Assembly: GCA_002631855.1 (NCBI GenBank)
Contig: NTLF01000014.1
Coordinates: 485,951 to 549,950, forward strand
DNA: 64,000 bases
DNA from: Zunongwangia sp. ESRF-bin46
GTDB taxonomy: Bacteria; Bacteroidota; Bacteroidia; Flavobacteriales; Flavobacteriaceae
Direction: 5' to 3'
A program made the translations under genes and the position numbers. Within the stretch, counting starts at the first letter, position 1. Each line of letters starts with the position of its first letter. Shown piece after piece: positions 36,339 to 48,000 of the stretch. The notes under the pieces are model-generated. The model saw only the letters and a program-made list of their open reading frames with translations, had not been told where the DNA came from and did no database searches.

Positions 36339-37739
36339 CTATTGCCAACCGCCACCTAAGGCTTCATACAAGTTAACAATGGCTTGTAACTGGCTATTTT
36401 TTGCATTTACTAAATCTAAACTTGAGTTTAACGCATTTTCACGAGCTGTTAAAACTTCTAAGTAGTTTGCCAACCCATTATCCAGTAATTCTTGGGAATA
36501 ATCAGTTGCTAAAGAGTAGGCTTCATTTTCTTTTTCTTTTACCTCAATTTTATCGGTAGCTGCTTCATACGAATACATCGCATCTGAAACTTCTTTGCCA
36601 GCATTTAAAATTGCGAACTTAAAGTTCAAACGAGCCTGTTCTTGTTGCGCTTGCGATACTTCGTATTGAGTTCGTATTTTTCGGCCGTTAATAATAGGCT
36701 GCATTAACCCTCCTGTAATCGTTGCAAATAAAGAACTAGCACTGAATAAATCGTCTACATCCAAGCTTTGCAATCCTCCTGTTGCTGTTAAGGTAAGCGA
36801 AGGATAAAAACTGCTTCTTGCTACATTGGTTAGCTCAAAAGCATTCACAAGATTGTATTCTGCGGCAATTACATCGGGACGATTGCTTAGCAATTGAGCA
36901 GGAACGCCTGTTTTTAGTTCGGTATTTATTTGTTGCTTATCCAATTCACCCCGAGTGATTTCTTTCACTGGGCTTCCCAATAAAATAGACATGGTATTTT
37001 CTAATAATCTCGCTTCATTTTTTAAGTCGATTAGTATGGCTTGAGCAGTGTATAATTGTGCTTCGGTTTGTTTAACACCTACTTCGGTTACATTACCGGC
37101 TTCTTTTAAAGCTTCGGTTGTTTCCAAACTATTGGATCGGGTTTCGATGGTTTCTTCTGTAATTTGTATTTGCTCATCCAATGCCAATAATTGATAATAG
37201 GTCGATGCAATATTCGCTACCAATCTACTTTTAACAGCTTTATGAGCCGCAACGGTTTGTAAATAAGAAGCTTGAAAAGCACGTTTGTTACTGCGTATTT
37301 TTCCCCAGATATCGGCTTCCCACGAAAGTCCTCCGCTCAATTGATATTGATCTAAGGTAGAAAATTGGCCTCCAAACTGACTGTTTTCTGAAAGTTCTTG
37401 GCGGGTATAGGTCGCATTTCCATTTAACGTAGGAAAATAACCTGCTTTACCTTGTTTTAAGTAAGCTTCAGCCGCTAAAACTTGTTGTATGGCAATACGG
37501 ATGTCGATGTTATTTTGTAACCCTTCTTCAATATAATTTTGAAGTTGCGCATCAGTAAACAACGTTTTCCAAGAAACTGAAGCCATAGATAGACTGTCTT
37601 GAGGCAATTTATCCGTTCGGTAATATTCAGCTTCTACAACAGTTTCTGGTCTGTTATATTCTTTTGCTACAAAACATGATTGTAGTGTTAAGAAAACCAA
37701 TCCTACCGTAACTATTTTATATATTTTAAATCGTTTCAT
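36339..37739 (-). CDS. RND efflux outer-membrane factor (NodT/TolC family lipoprotein)
   Basis: The N-terminus ends in TLQSC with the lipidated Cys at 22, as in the OprM/NodT branch. The 466-aa body has the two-repeat TolC-type helix/strand pattern with typical stretches such as QAEAQLYTAQAILIDL-like coiled coil, LLSNRPDVIAAEYNLV (about 280-295), FYPSLTLTATGGL and LQAIVNLYEALGGGW at the end. It would form the outer-membrane exit duct for the RND pump 17 nt upstream. Confidence 0.94.
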   Translation of the reverse strand: MKRFKIYKIVTVGLVFLTLQSCFVAKEYNRPETVVEAEYYRTDKLPQDSLSMASVSWKTLFTDAQLQNYIEEGLQNNIDIRIAIQQVLAAEAYLKQGKAGYFPTLNGNATYTRQELSENSQFGGQFSTLDQYQLSGGLSWEADIWGKIRSNKRAFQASYLQTVAAHKAVKSRLVANIASTYYQLLALDEQIQITEETIETRSNSLETTEALKEAGNVTEVGVKQTEAQLYTAQAILIDLKNEARLLENTMSILLGSPVKEITRGELDKQQINTELKTGVPAQLLSNRPDVIAAEYNLVNAFELTNVARSSFYPSLTLTATGGLQSLDVDDLFSASSLFATITGGLMQPIINGRKIRTQYEVSQAQQEQARLNFKFAILNAGKEVSDAMYSYEAATDKIEVKEKENEAYSLATDYSQELLDNGLANYLEVLTARENALNSSLDLVNAKNSQLQAIVNLYEALGGGWQ

Positions 37740-37756
37740 TTTTTATTTTTTCAGAA

Positions 37757-40700
37757 TTAGTTAGCTTCAACAGCTTCTGGTTTTTTACCGATTTTTTCTT
37801 GTAACCATTGGAACATTATGAACAGGATAGGTATAATAAACACACCTATAACCGTTCCTATTAATAGTCCTCCAGCGGCTCCAGTACCAATAGATCGGTT
37901 TCCTTCGGCTCCAACACCGCTTGCCAACACTAATGGCATTAATCCTAAAATAAAGGCGAAAGAGGTCATTAAAATAGGACGTAAACGCACTCTTGCCCCA
38001 TCAATGGCCGCATCGGTCAAGGACATTCCTTCCTTACGTCGCTGTATGGCAAACTCCACAATTAAAATTGCATTTTTAGCTAACAGTCCGATTAACATAA
38101 TTAAAGCAATCTGAAAGTAAATGTTGTTTTCCAGTCCTGCCATCCAAGTTGTAAAATAGGCTCCTGCTACACCAATAGGTAATGAGAGGATTACTGAAAA
38201 TGGCAGCAAATAACTTTCATATTGTGCGGCTATAAAAAGTACACAAAAACAATACTCAATAAAAATATAACCCCTGCTTGGCCAGAAGAAGCAATTTCTT
38301 CCCTTGTAAGCCCAGAGAAGGCAACATCATACTCATTAGGCAGGTTCTGTTCAGCAACTTCTTCAATAGCAGCAATTGCATCTCCTGAACTATAGCCAGA
38401 GGCAGCCGATCCGTTTATCGCAACAGAGTTGAACAAATTAAAACGGGTTACTGTTTGTGGGCCATATATTCTGTTTAAGGTTACAAACTGTGAAACAGGT
38501 GCCATTTCGCCACTAGGGGTTTTCAAAAACATACTGTTCAGGCTTTGTTGGTCAACACGATCTTCAGGTAAGGCTTGAACAAATACTCTAAATTGTTTTC
38601 CAAAACGGCTAAAGTTGGCAGTATAAATTCCTCCTACATAGCCTTGTAACGTCCCCAATATATCACTAATGCTAACGCCAGCTTCTTTCGCTTTTGGAAC
38701 ATTGATGTCCATTTGCAATTGTGGATAATTGGTGCTGAAAGGATTGGAAGCAAATGCAATTTCCGGTCTTTGAAAAAGACCACCCACAAATTGATTTGCC
38801 GTTTCATCTAAGTCTTTTAATTCACCAGAAGTACGATCTATTAATTGCATTTCAAACCCATCTGCACTACCAAATCCGGGAACACTAGGGGGCGTAAAAT
38901 AAATAATATTGGCGTCGCTAATGGCAGCCGCTTTTTGGTTTAATTGAGCAATTATTCCTTCTACCGAAGTTTCATCTGTTTCTCGATCTTCCCAATCATC
39001 AAGAATAATAAAGCCCATTGCATTCGAGCTACCTGCGCCTGAGAAGAAGTTTCGACCTGCAATTACAGTTGCGGTTCTAATTCCTTCCACACTTTGCATT
39101 TGCCCATAAAGTGTTTCTGAAACTTCATACGAGCGGTCTAGAGAAGAACCAGGTGGCAATTCGGCATTTACGAAAATTACACCTCTGTCTTCTGTAGGTA
39201 CAAATCCTGTTGGGATAGTACTGTCTGCCCAGAAAATAGCTGTTCCAGCAAGTACCAAAACCAAAAAGGTAATCCATTTATGCTTTATCAAAAACCCTAA
39301 GGAATTAGTGTATTTCTGGGTGGTCGTTTTAAACGCAGTATTAAATGCTGTATAAAAGCGTTGTAATAAATTTTTCTTCTTGCCTTCTTCAGTATGAGGT
39401 TTTAAAAACACGGCACACAAGGCAGGACTTAAGGTTAATGCATTCAATGCTGAAATTAATATGGCTACAATCAAGGTAACACCAAATTGCTCATAAAATA
39501 CTCCAGAGGGTCCTTGAATAAAGGTGATAGGAACGAAAACTGCCGCCATTACCAAAGTAATTGAAATAATAGCTCCTGAGATTTCACTCATGGCAGAAAC
39601 CGAGGCTTTTTTAGCACTTTCAGCGCCGTCTTCCAGTTTGGCATGGACAGCTTCCACCACCACAATCGCATCATCTACCACAATACCAATGGCTAATACA
39701 AGGGCGAATAATGTAAGTAGGTTAATTGAGTACCCTAAAACTCCTAAGAAGAAAAACGTACCAATAATAGATACCGGTACTGCAATAGCAGGTATTAGGG
39801 TAGATTTTAAATCTTGAAGGAAAATAAATACCACCAAGAACACTAGTAAAAAGGCTTCAATTAACGTGGTTTTTACTTTTCCAATAGATGCGGTTAAGAA
39901 TTTATTGGTATCATAATTAACAATATAATCTATACCTTCGGGGAAGTCTTCTTTTAATTCATCTAGCTTGTTATAGATTTCTTCAATGATTTCCTGTGCG
40001 TTCGATCCAGGCGTTTGGAAAATACCAAAACTAATCGCAGGATTCCCTTTAGATCGTGATAATGAAGAGTATGAAAAGGCATCTAGCTCTACCGTTCCTA
40101 CATCTTTTACTCGTAAAAATTGACCGTTACCTTGCGATTTTATTATGATATTTTCATATTCTTCGGCTGTTTTGTAACGTCCTTTATATTTCAGAACATA
40201 CTCAAAAGACTCTCCAGCATTTTGTCCTAACGACCCCGCTGCAGCTTCTAAACTTTGCTCGCCAATGGCATTGGTAACATCTGTTGGCACTAATCCGTAG
40301 CTTGCCATTTTAGCAGGGTCTAGCCAGACACGCATGGCGTAATCTTTTCCACCAAAGACATTCACTTCACCAACACCGTTAATACGTTGTAGTTCGGGCT
40401 TTACATTGATGTTTAGATAGTTTTGTATAAACGTATCGTCATAATCAGGATTGGTAGAGTATAACCCAGCATATAACAGTGCTGAGTTTTGCTTTTTCGT
40501 AGTGGTTACCCCAGCACGAATTACTTCATCAGGTAACACAGCATTTGCTCTAGATACTCGGTTTTGAACGTTTACGGCGGCGATATCTGCGTCGTAACCT
40601 TGTTCAAAAAATACTGAAATACTTGCACCACCATCGTTACTCGCACTGGAAGTTATATAGGTCATTCCTTCCACCCCGTTAATTTGTTCTTCAATAGGAA

Positions 40701-40887
40701 CAATGACACTTTCTAGTATCGTTTCGGCATTTGCACCAGGATACGAAGCATTTACCTGCACGGTAGGCGGCGCAATATCTGGATATTGGGTTACGGGTAA
40801 TTGTGTGAGCCCCAATATACCCAAAATCACAATGATGATGGATATAACGGTAGATAGTACCGGGCGTTCTATAAATGTTTTTAGCAT
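37757..40887 (-). pseudogene. RND efflux permease (AcrB family), interrupted by a one-base frameshift
   Basis: Two ORFs (38230-40887, 885 aa, and 37757-38209, 150 aa) add up to a full AcrB/HAE1-type inner-membrane proton-driven pump. N-terminal TPVSTVIS-like FIERPVLST, the GQxLEAAAGSLG segment and VDDAIVVVEAVHAKL (TM4 Asp pair region) are present. The break is in the motif VYFL-LAAQYES: the DNA reads TTTTTATAGCC where TTTTTATTAGCC would keep the frame, so one T is missing near 38231-38234. The second part reads IPFSV-like LLPFSVILSLPIGVAGAYF and ends normally. It is either a recent inactivating mutation or a sequencing error; everything else looks functional. Confidence 0.88.
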
Positions 40888-40893
40888 AGCTTT

Positions 40894-42015
40894 TTATTTA
40901 AAAACTGTGTTGAATGAGTTTACGATACTGTCCATGGAAGTGGTTTGTGGCTTGATTTTAGCTCCAGGCTTTACTTTATTAGCCCCTTTAGCCAAAATAA
41001 TAGTTCCTTTTTCCACCCCGTCTTTTACAACATATACTTTATTTACTTCGGCAAGAACAGTAAGAGAAGAAGCTACTAACGAGTCGCTCACTACTTTGTA
41101 CACAAATGTTTTTCCTTGCTGCTCGTATGTGGAAAGTGCTGGGACAATTAATGCGTCTTCATAAATTTCAGGTACTTTAATCGTACCACTGCTTCCGTTA
41201 CGTAGTAAACCAGAAGTATTGTCAAACTTTGCACGAAAGGTCACTGTTCCGGTTTGTTGGTCTATTTCTCCAGAAATGGTTTCAATAGTTCCTTCCTTTT
41301 CATATTCCTGCCCGTTGGCCAAAACTAATTTTACCTTTGGAAGGTTTTTAATTTTATCTTCCATAGAAGCTCCTTCGGCGTTATTTATAAAACTTAAAAA
41401 GTCCTTTTCGTTCATAGAAAAATAAGCGTACACATTATCTATAGATGAAACGCGCGTCAATGGCATTTGATCTTGCCCACTAACCAACGCTCCTTTTCTA
41501 AAGTTTATAGAACCCACAACACCATCAACAGGACTCTTAACATTGGCGTAGCCAATATTAGCAGCAATGCTGTTGTAGCCACTTTTCGCTTGGGCCAATT
41601 TTGCTTTAGCGGTCTCTAGCTGTACATTACTAATGATGTTTTTTTCCACCAATGGTTTTAGTTTATCAACTTCAACTTGAGCTGCATTCACGTTTGCTTT
41701 TGCAGCTGCCGCATCTTGATTTAAAGATTGCGTTTCCAATTTGAACAATAGTTGACCCCTTTTAACAGCTTCTCCTTCATCGACTAAAACATCGGTGATA
41801 TACCCTGAAACTTTAGGACGCACTTCACTGTTTACAACCCCTTCAATACTGGTAGGGTAGGCCTTATAAGCAGTAACGGTTTTGGTAGGAACTTCTACTA
41901 CAGGAAAAGGCTCAGGTCCTTGTGCTGCCTGGGCTTGTTGTTTGCTGTCATTTCCGCAGGAAGTTAGAGCAAGAGCTGATATAAAGAACAAGATTAATAA
42001 TTGCGTTTTTTTCAT
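40894..42015 (-). CDS. RND periplasmic adaptor (membrane fusion lipoprotein)
   Basis: The N-terminus ends in LALTSC with the lipidated Cys at 20. Residues 60-200 form the lipoyl/coiled-coil hairpin (VSGYITDVLVDEGEAVKRGQLLFKL, then a helical hairpin) and VKSPVDGVVGSINFRKGALV closes the lipoyl half. Beta-barrel and membrane-proximal domains follow (GEIDQQTGTVTFRAKFDN). The 373-aa length is typical of AcrA-like adaptors. It is 6 nt upstream of the pump gene and 12 nt downstream of the GbsR/MarR regulator. Confidence 0.95.
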   Translation of the reverse strand: MKKTQLLILFFISALALTSCGNDSKQQAQAAQGPEPFPVVEVPTKTVTAYKAYPTSIEGVVNSEVRPKVSGYITDVLVDEGEAVKRGQLLFKLETQSLNQDAAAAKANVNAAQVEVDKLKPLVEKNIISNVQLETAKAKLAQAKSGYNSIAANIGYANVKSPVDGVVGSINFRKGALVSGQDQMPLTRVSSIDNVYAYFSMNEKDFLSFINNAEGASMEDKIKNLPKVKLVLANGQEYEKEGTIETISGEIDQQTGTVTFRAKFDNTSGLLRNGSSGTIKVPEIYEDALIVPALSTYEQQGKTFVYKVVSDSLVASSLTVLAEVNKVYVVKDGVEKGTIILAKGANKVKPGAKIKPQTTSMDSIVNSFNTVFK

Positions 42016-42027
42016 AGCTAGTTAAAT

Positions 42028-42522
42028 TTACAGTTGATCAAATTCGTTTTTAAACGCGATCATCTTTTGAATGGTAGTTTCTAAATTTTCTTTTTGAGAG
42101 GTCAAATAATCTTGAAATATGATTCCGAGATTTTTATTTTTTTTGAATTTTTCAGGATTGTGTTCTTTGTTGAAAGAATTCACTTTTTTGACCAAATTCA
42201 ATTCTTTTTCAATAGACTCGAGATATTCTTCCAAGGTAATCCGCAGATAGTTTTTAGTCGTTCTGAAATACCGTTTGCGATCTCCAGTTTTTGTGAAATA
42301 TTCAATAAACTTTAATTGCACCAACAAATTAAGGTTGGTTGAAACAGAGCTTTTACTGGCACATGTTATTTCTATAATGTCTTCAAAACTGTGACCTTCA
42401 ACATTAGAAAGTATCATAAACGCATAAATTCTACCGGCAAGAGGGGGTAGGTTGTGCTTTTCTTCAAAGTTTAAACCTAGCTCTTCTACGAGTTTGCATT
42501 TTTCTTCTGAAATATTCTGCAT
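42028..42522 (-). CDS. GbsR/MarR-family transcriptional regulator
   Basis: The protein is about 164 aa from the Met at 42522 (MQNISEEKCKL); the ORF track starts 17 residues earlier, but that extension looks unconserved. Residues 25-85 form a winged helix (PPLAGRIYAFMILSNVEG...SKSSVSTNLNLLVQLKFI) typical of the GbsR branch. The C-terminal half is charged and helical, probably for dimerisation. It leads the efflux operon (adaptor 12 nt downstream) and is likely an autoregulator of it. Confidence 0.9.
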   Translation of the reverse strand: MQNISEEKCKLVEELGLNFEEKHNLPPLAGRIYAFMILSNVEGHSFEDIIEITCASKSSVSTNLNLLVQLKFIEYFTKTGDRKRYFRTTKNYLRITLEEYLESIEKELNLVKKVNSFNKEHNPEKFKKNKNLGIIFQDYLTSQKENLETTIQKMIAFKNEFDQL

Positions 42523-42624
42523 TAAAATAAATTTTAAGCAAAGATAGTATTGGTTCGGAAACCACCGAACCAATTACATGCTAAACTTTTGTTAAATGAA
42601 ATTCAAAAGAAATACATACATTTT

Positions 42625-44994
42625 TTAGTTAGTTGCTAAGGCAATTTTTATGTGTTGCTTCACTTCATTTCCTTGGGCATCGGTGGCAGTCAATAGATAA
42701 GCTCCCGGTTTTATTAAAACGGAAATCTCGTGAAAAGTTTCGGTTGACCCTATATACTCTGAATCCAAATACCAATACACGGTTCGTTCTGGGTCGCGGT
42801 GTGCGAGTTTGAAGATTAATTCTTGTGTGGTTTCGTTAAAATCTTTTGCCAATAAAATGGTTTCGTTTTTCTTCGGAACTATAAACTCCATCAAATTTTC
42901 TCCTTCTTGCAAACAATCATTTTTAAAAGCAGGCAATGGTTTGTATTCAGGGTGTAAGGGCGCGTAGTAGTATTCCATGATAGGCGGAAGGGCAAACCAG
43001 CTTTTCTGCTTCATTTCAGATAATTCATAACAAGATGAGTTTACGCGCGCAGTTTCCGAAGCATTTAAAAACACTTTTTGATGATACTGACAAGGTTCTG
43101 TTTTCAATCCGTTTTTCGGAATAAATTCTGAAACCGTTTCCGTACAAAAAACATTGGCCAAATGGCCACTTTTTTGGCATATTTCAGCTTCAGTCAGTTC
43201 GTCGTATGGTGTCGCAAACCATTTTGAAGTAGATGGCAAAACCTCTAAGACATCAAACAAAACAGGTGCCGCGGCTTCAATTCCAGTTAAACCTGGACGG
43301 CCTTCTCCATCGGCATTACCTACCCAAACTCCAATAGCATATTTTGGGGTAACGCCCACAGCCCACGCATCTTTAAAACCGAAACTCGTTCCCGTTTTCC
43401 ATGCAATAGGATGTGAATTACTGAAAAAACTCCAATTCTCTTCCCCTTGCGGACGATTCACCTCCTTCATAGCGGTAAAAGCTTCGTAAATAGCGCCTGC
43501 ATTAAAAACAGAAGGATTTGGCTGTTTTTTTCCGAAGTTAGCTTTTTTGTTTTTTACATAAATGGGTTCAGTAAATTCGTGCGGACGGTATTCACTAGAA
43601 GACGAATTGAAATAATTTAAAGTCGAAGCCAGTCCCGCATAGGCATTGGTAACTTGCCATAATGAACTTTCCGCTCCGCCAAGAATCAAGGATAAGCCGT
43701 AATAATCGGCAGGATGACCGATGCTGCTTAATTTAACGTCGTGCAGCCGATTGTAAAACCGTTGCAGCCCATATTCCCGAAGCATTCTAACGGCGGGCAC
43801 ATTCAATGAACGGGATAAAGCCACACTCGCCGGAACAGCTCCGTTAAAGGTGTTGTCAAAATTTTCAGGGCTGTAGCCATTTACAGTTGTTGGAATATCG
43901 GCAACCAACATATTGGGTAATAATTCGCCGGCATCCAACAAAGCAGAATACAGAAAGGGTTTCAATACGCTTCCGGTACTTCGGTTTTTATCGATTATGT
44001 CAACATAATTACTGTGCTCTTTTGTAGTAGGTGCGTTGCCTACATAGGCTATAACTTCTTTGGTGTTAACGTCTAAAACTAAAACCGAAAGGTTATGAAT
44101 CTGATTTTGTTTTAGTTGAAAATGATGCCCTTTTACAATACGATTGGTTTTTTGTTGCAAGGAAAGGTCTATTGTGGTTTGTATGCGTTTACCAGGATGC
44201 TCAATCCGGGATTTTTCGGTTAAATGAGGGGCGATTTCAGGAAGTGGCATCGGTTTGCCAGGTAATCGTTCGGCAATTGCCAATTCATATGTTGTTTTAT
44301 CGATTACATTTTTCTGAAATAACTTTAATAACAACCTATCTCGTTTTTGTTTTAAAATAGTTTCATTTTTACCCGGAAAGATTAAAGCCGGTGCATTAGG
44401 TAAAACCGCCAACGCAGCCGATTGTCCCCAACTCAATTCACTGGCCGGAATACCGAAATAACGCCACGCAGCAGTTTCCAATCCTACCACATTCCCACCA
44501 AAAGGCGCATGCGAAGCATATAAGTTTAAAATTTTATCTTTTGAATTTCCCGCTTCTAATCTGGTAGCTTGGAATATTTCAATCAATTTTTCAAAATAGG
44601 TTCGTTTTTGGTTTTTACGGGAAAGCCTGATTACTTGTTGGGTGAGTGTACTTCCACCTCTGCGAGAATCGGTAGTGATGTTTTGCCAAAGAGCTTTTGC
44701 AATCGAAACCGGATTAAAACCTGGATGACTGTAAAAATACTCGTCTTCAAAATATAAAATAGATTGCTCAAATCTATGAGGCACCGAATCGATCTTTGGA
44801 AATCGCCATTGTCCATCATCGGCGATACGAGCGCCCATCATAATTCCTTCCCGACTTTCAACCACGGTTGAGGTGGGTGTTTTAAACAATTGGGAAGGAA
44901 GACAAAGCAACCAAACAAGGAAAACCACGGACACGACACTAAGTTTGAACTTGTGTTTTTTAATGAAGGCTTCTACGTTCGTTTTCCTTTTCAA
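42625..44994 (-). CDS. pbpC: penicillin-binding protein 1C
   Basis: Bifunctional peptidoglycan glycosyltransferase/transpeptidase. After one N-terminal membrane helix (about residues 15-35) comes the glycosyltransferase 51 domain (FEDEYFYSHPGFN with the catalytic Glu, RRGGSTLTQQV near residues 110-125). The transpeptidase has SxxK as GSVLKPFLY (about 335), SxN in LSRSLNVPA and KTG as WKTGTSFGFKDAW (about 530). The C-terminal BiPBP_C domain (about 700-789) defines the PBP1C class. The macroglobulin gene lies 33 nt upstream in the same direction, a pairing also known in proteobacteria. Confidence 0.95.
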   Translation of the reverse strand: MKRKTNVEAFIKKHKFKLSVVSVVFLVWLLCLPSQLFKTPTSTVVESREGIMMGARIADDGQWRFPKIDSVPHRFEQSILYFEDEYFYSHPGFNPVSIAKALWQNITTDSRRGGSTLTQQVIRLSRKNQKRTYFEKLIEIFQATRLEAGNSKDKILNLYASHAPFGGNVVGLETAAWRYFGIPASELSWGQSAALAVLPNAPALIFPGKNETILKQKRDRLLLKLFQKNVIDKTTYELAIAERLPGKPMPLPEIAPHLTEKSRIEHPGKRIQTTIDLSLQQKTNRIVKGHHFQLKQNQIHNLSVLVLDVNTKEVIAYVGNAPTTKEHSNYVDIIDKNRSTGSVLKPFLYSALLDAGELLPNMLVADIPTTVNGYSPENFDNTFNGAVPASVALSRSLNVPAVRMLREYGLQRFYNRLHDVKLSSIGHPADYYGLSLILGGAESSLWQVTNAYAGLASTLNYFNSSSSEYRPHEFTEPIYVKNKKANFGKKQPNPSVFNAGAIYEAFTAMKEVNRPQGEENWSFFSNSHPIAWKTGTSFGFKDAWAVGVTPKYAIGVWVGNADGEGRPGLTGIEAAAPVLFDVLEVLPSTSKWFATPYDELTEAEICQKSGHLANVFCTETVSEFIPKNGLKTEPCQYHQKVFLNASETARVNSSCYELSEMKQKSWFALPPIMEYYYAPLHPEYKPLPAFKNDCLQEGENLMEFIVPKKNETILLAKDFNETTQELIFKLAHRDPERTVYWYLDSEYIGSTETFHEISVLIKPGAYLLTATDAQGNEVKQHIKIALATN

Positions 44995-45027
44995 AATTTA
45001 ATTTCAACATTTTATATAAGTGATATT

Positions 45028-48000
45028 TTACTTTTCAACCTCAACCCACATCCCCTTATTACGCGCATAATAATTACGGTCATACATTGCTTCAACTTGT
45101 GTTCCGGGTAAATAATAAGTACCTAAATAGGAAGCATTCAATTTCACTGTAAACGTTTTCGACTTCTTCGCTCGTAAATCGAAGTAAAAATTGACTCGGT
45201 CATCACGAATATCGGTATAACGAGCCTCGCCATTCGCGCCGCCACCAAGCTCAGTAAAACTAGTGTTGACAATTTCCCACCCACTTGGAAAAATTTTAGT
45301 GAGCGCCACGTTGTTGATATTGTCGTTTGAAGTGTTGGTAACTGTAACGGTTGCAGAAATTTCTGTTCCTTGACGTAATTTAGAAACGTCAATTTTTTCC
45401 CCAGTACCATCTAAATATTGCGCTTGAATGGTAAGGTTTTTTCGCTCTGCTAACTCTTTTCCTAACGGAAGTTTTCCTTGCTGAATTAAAGTAACATAGA
45501 CTACATTTCCTTTTTTATTGGAAACGGAGACTGAGTTACCACCCATAGAAAACCCAAGTTCTCGTTGCGCTACGGCACGTTCGGTTTTGATCGTTTTGGT
45601 TTTTCCATTATCCGTGTAAGTGAGTTCCATCGCTTTCCCACCATTTTTATTGATCATTTTTGCCATAGCTAACAAAGCATAGGAAGTTTCTTGTGTACTG
45701 TACCAACGTTGTGATGATAATTCTTTCGCTACGGAAATTGCCATGTCCCGTTGTTTTGAATCTCCCAAAGCCACCATCGTTTCTAAAGCCATTGCTTTGT
45801 TTCTGAAAGGTGATCCATAGGTGTAATAATCATATCGTTTAGGTTCAAAACTGATGTTTGCCGTTTGCGAAATTTGTTCAGCTACGTTCTTTTTCCCAGC
45901 TAAAGAATAAGCCGCTGCCAATCTCCATTTGGCATTATTACTCAGGTTTTTAGACTCTCTAAGTCGATTCATTGCTGCTAATTCGGGTTGACCAGCCAAT
46001 GCTAATGTGTATAGTCGGTAGGCTTGCGTTAAACTGGAATTGTAACTCGTACTGCTATTACGCCATTGCCGTGCTGCATTTTTCTGAAACTGCAACCAAC
46101 TACTTAAAAACGAAATGGGCAAGGCATATCCTTTTTGCTTCGCCTCTAGCATAAAGTGGCCAACGTAATTGGTACTCCACTCATCTGCCTCCCGTTCGCC
46201 AGGCCAATAACTGAGACCGCCAGAGGTGTTTTGATACGTCCCCAACTTTCTGATGGCGGATTCTACATTTTTCTGAATGTCTTGTTTCTTTTCGTACGTA
46301 ATATCAAACACGTCGGCTAAAAATAATTGTGGAAAGGCTGCTGAGGTAGTTTGCTCTACACAACCGTGTGGATACCGAATTAAATATTCCATCCGTTTGC
46401 CAAAATTCATTGGTGGGACGGTAGAAAATTCGAGCATGGCTCCGTTACTTCCCGACACGCCGAAGGTTTCAAAATTGATGGTTTCATTTCCGTTTTCAGT
46501 TACCGTGTATTGAGTAGTTTTTTGTGAAATAGGATTCGGGTTTTCTACATCAATCTCTACTTTATAACTCGCTTTTTCTCCGCTACCAGAAGCAAGTACT
46601 TCAATGGTTTGTATTTCGGAAGTTGGTAGTACTTCAAATTCAAAATTTACAATTTGGTCGCCTACCGATGGAAATGATATGTTTTTTGAAGTTCCATTGA
46701 CTGGTTTTAAGCCATCACCAGTTTTTACTGTAATCGTTGCATTTTTCACTTTTTCTTCCATCGCAAAAACGGTTACTGGAAGCGTTACTTTTTCACCTGG
46801 GGACAATTTCCGAGGAAGCGAGGCTAGCACCATTAATGGCTTTCGTACCGGTGTGGTTTCGTCTGTTTTTCCATAGGCACTTTTTGAGTTGTCACCAGCA
46901 ATAACCATGGTACGAACCGAACCGACATAATTAGGCATAGTGAGCGTATGCGATGCTTTTTCGCCGGCTTTCAAACTAAACGGACCTATATATTTTACCA
47001 CGGGTTTAAATCGGTCAGCTTTTCTATTTTTGGCACCGGCAGCCACATCGCCACCACCAATAGCATAGATATTATCCACACTTCCAGAATACGCACCAAT
47101 TACATCATCGTACATATCAAATGTTTTAACGCCCAAGGCTTCACGAGTGTAAAAAGCTTTGTGAATTTCGGGGGTGTTAAAGCGAGTAAGATCCAATAGA
47201 CCTTCATCGACCATGGCTAATGTATAGGTCATCGGTTTGTTATTTGCTTCGGAAACATTCACAGTGAAATCTTCTTCTGGCTTCAATACACTTGGCATAT
47301 TGATTTCAGGTTTTAAGATGGTTGAAGCATCTTCCACCAACAATGGAATCACGCCATACAAACGAATGGGCAAATCGTTTTTAGTTTGTGCATGCGGTTG
47401 CAACAAGGAAATATTCACATATATATTAGGCGTCATTTCCTTGGTAAGCTTGATTGCAGCTTTGGTTTCCCCTTTTTTGGTTTCAATCCAATGCGTTGCT
47501 AAAACCTCAGTGCCGTTTTCAACACTAATTAACGCTCGACCTTCACTCCCCGAAGGAAAAGTAATAAAGGCTTCTTCGCCAACATTATACTTTTCTTTAT
47601 CTGCGGAAAAAACCAACATCTTAGCACTTTCGGCATCGCCATCAACAGGGGCTTTCCACCAGTTACGATAAAAATAAGCTACGCGACCTGTGGCGTGACC
47701 AGACTCTTTATCAATCACCCGAATTAAATACCGACCGCCTTCATCTTCGGGAATGTTAACAGTAAAATTGGCTTTTCCTTTGCTGTTGGCCGTAACTGTA
47801 AATTCTTTAACGGGTTTGTGAACGGTTGCATTTTCATAGCGGGATAAATTATCGTTTCCGCGGTTCCACCACCAGCGCCATTCAATTCTAAATACTTTTA
47901 CTTCTACTTCGCGGTTTGCACTTGCATTCCCTTGGGCATCGACAGTTGCTACATCAAAAACTGTGTTTTCATCTGTAAAATACGAACCGTATTTATGGGC

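Noticed and set aside
37757-38209. Separate small membrane protein gene
   Set aside because: It is the C-terminal part of the RND pump, and the apparent TTG start lies inside the conserved motif; the break is best explained by one missing base.
38225-38240. Programmed frameshift in the pump gene
   Set aside because: There is no convincing slippery heptamer or downstream structure, and RND pumps are not known to use one.
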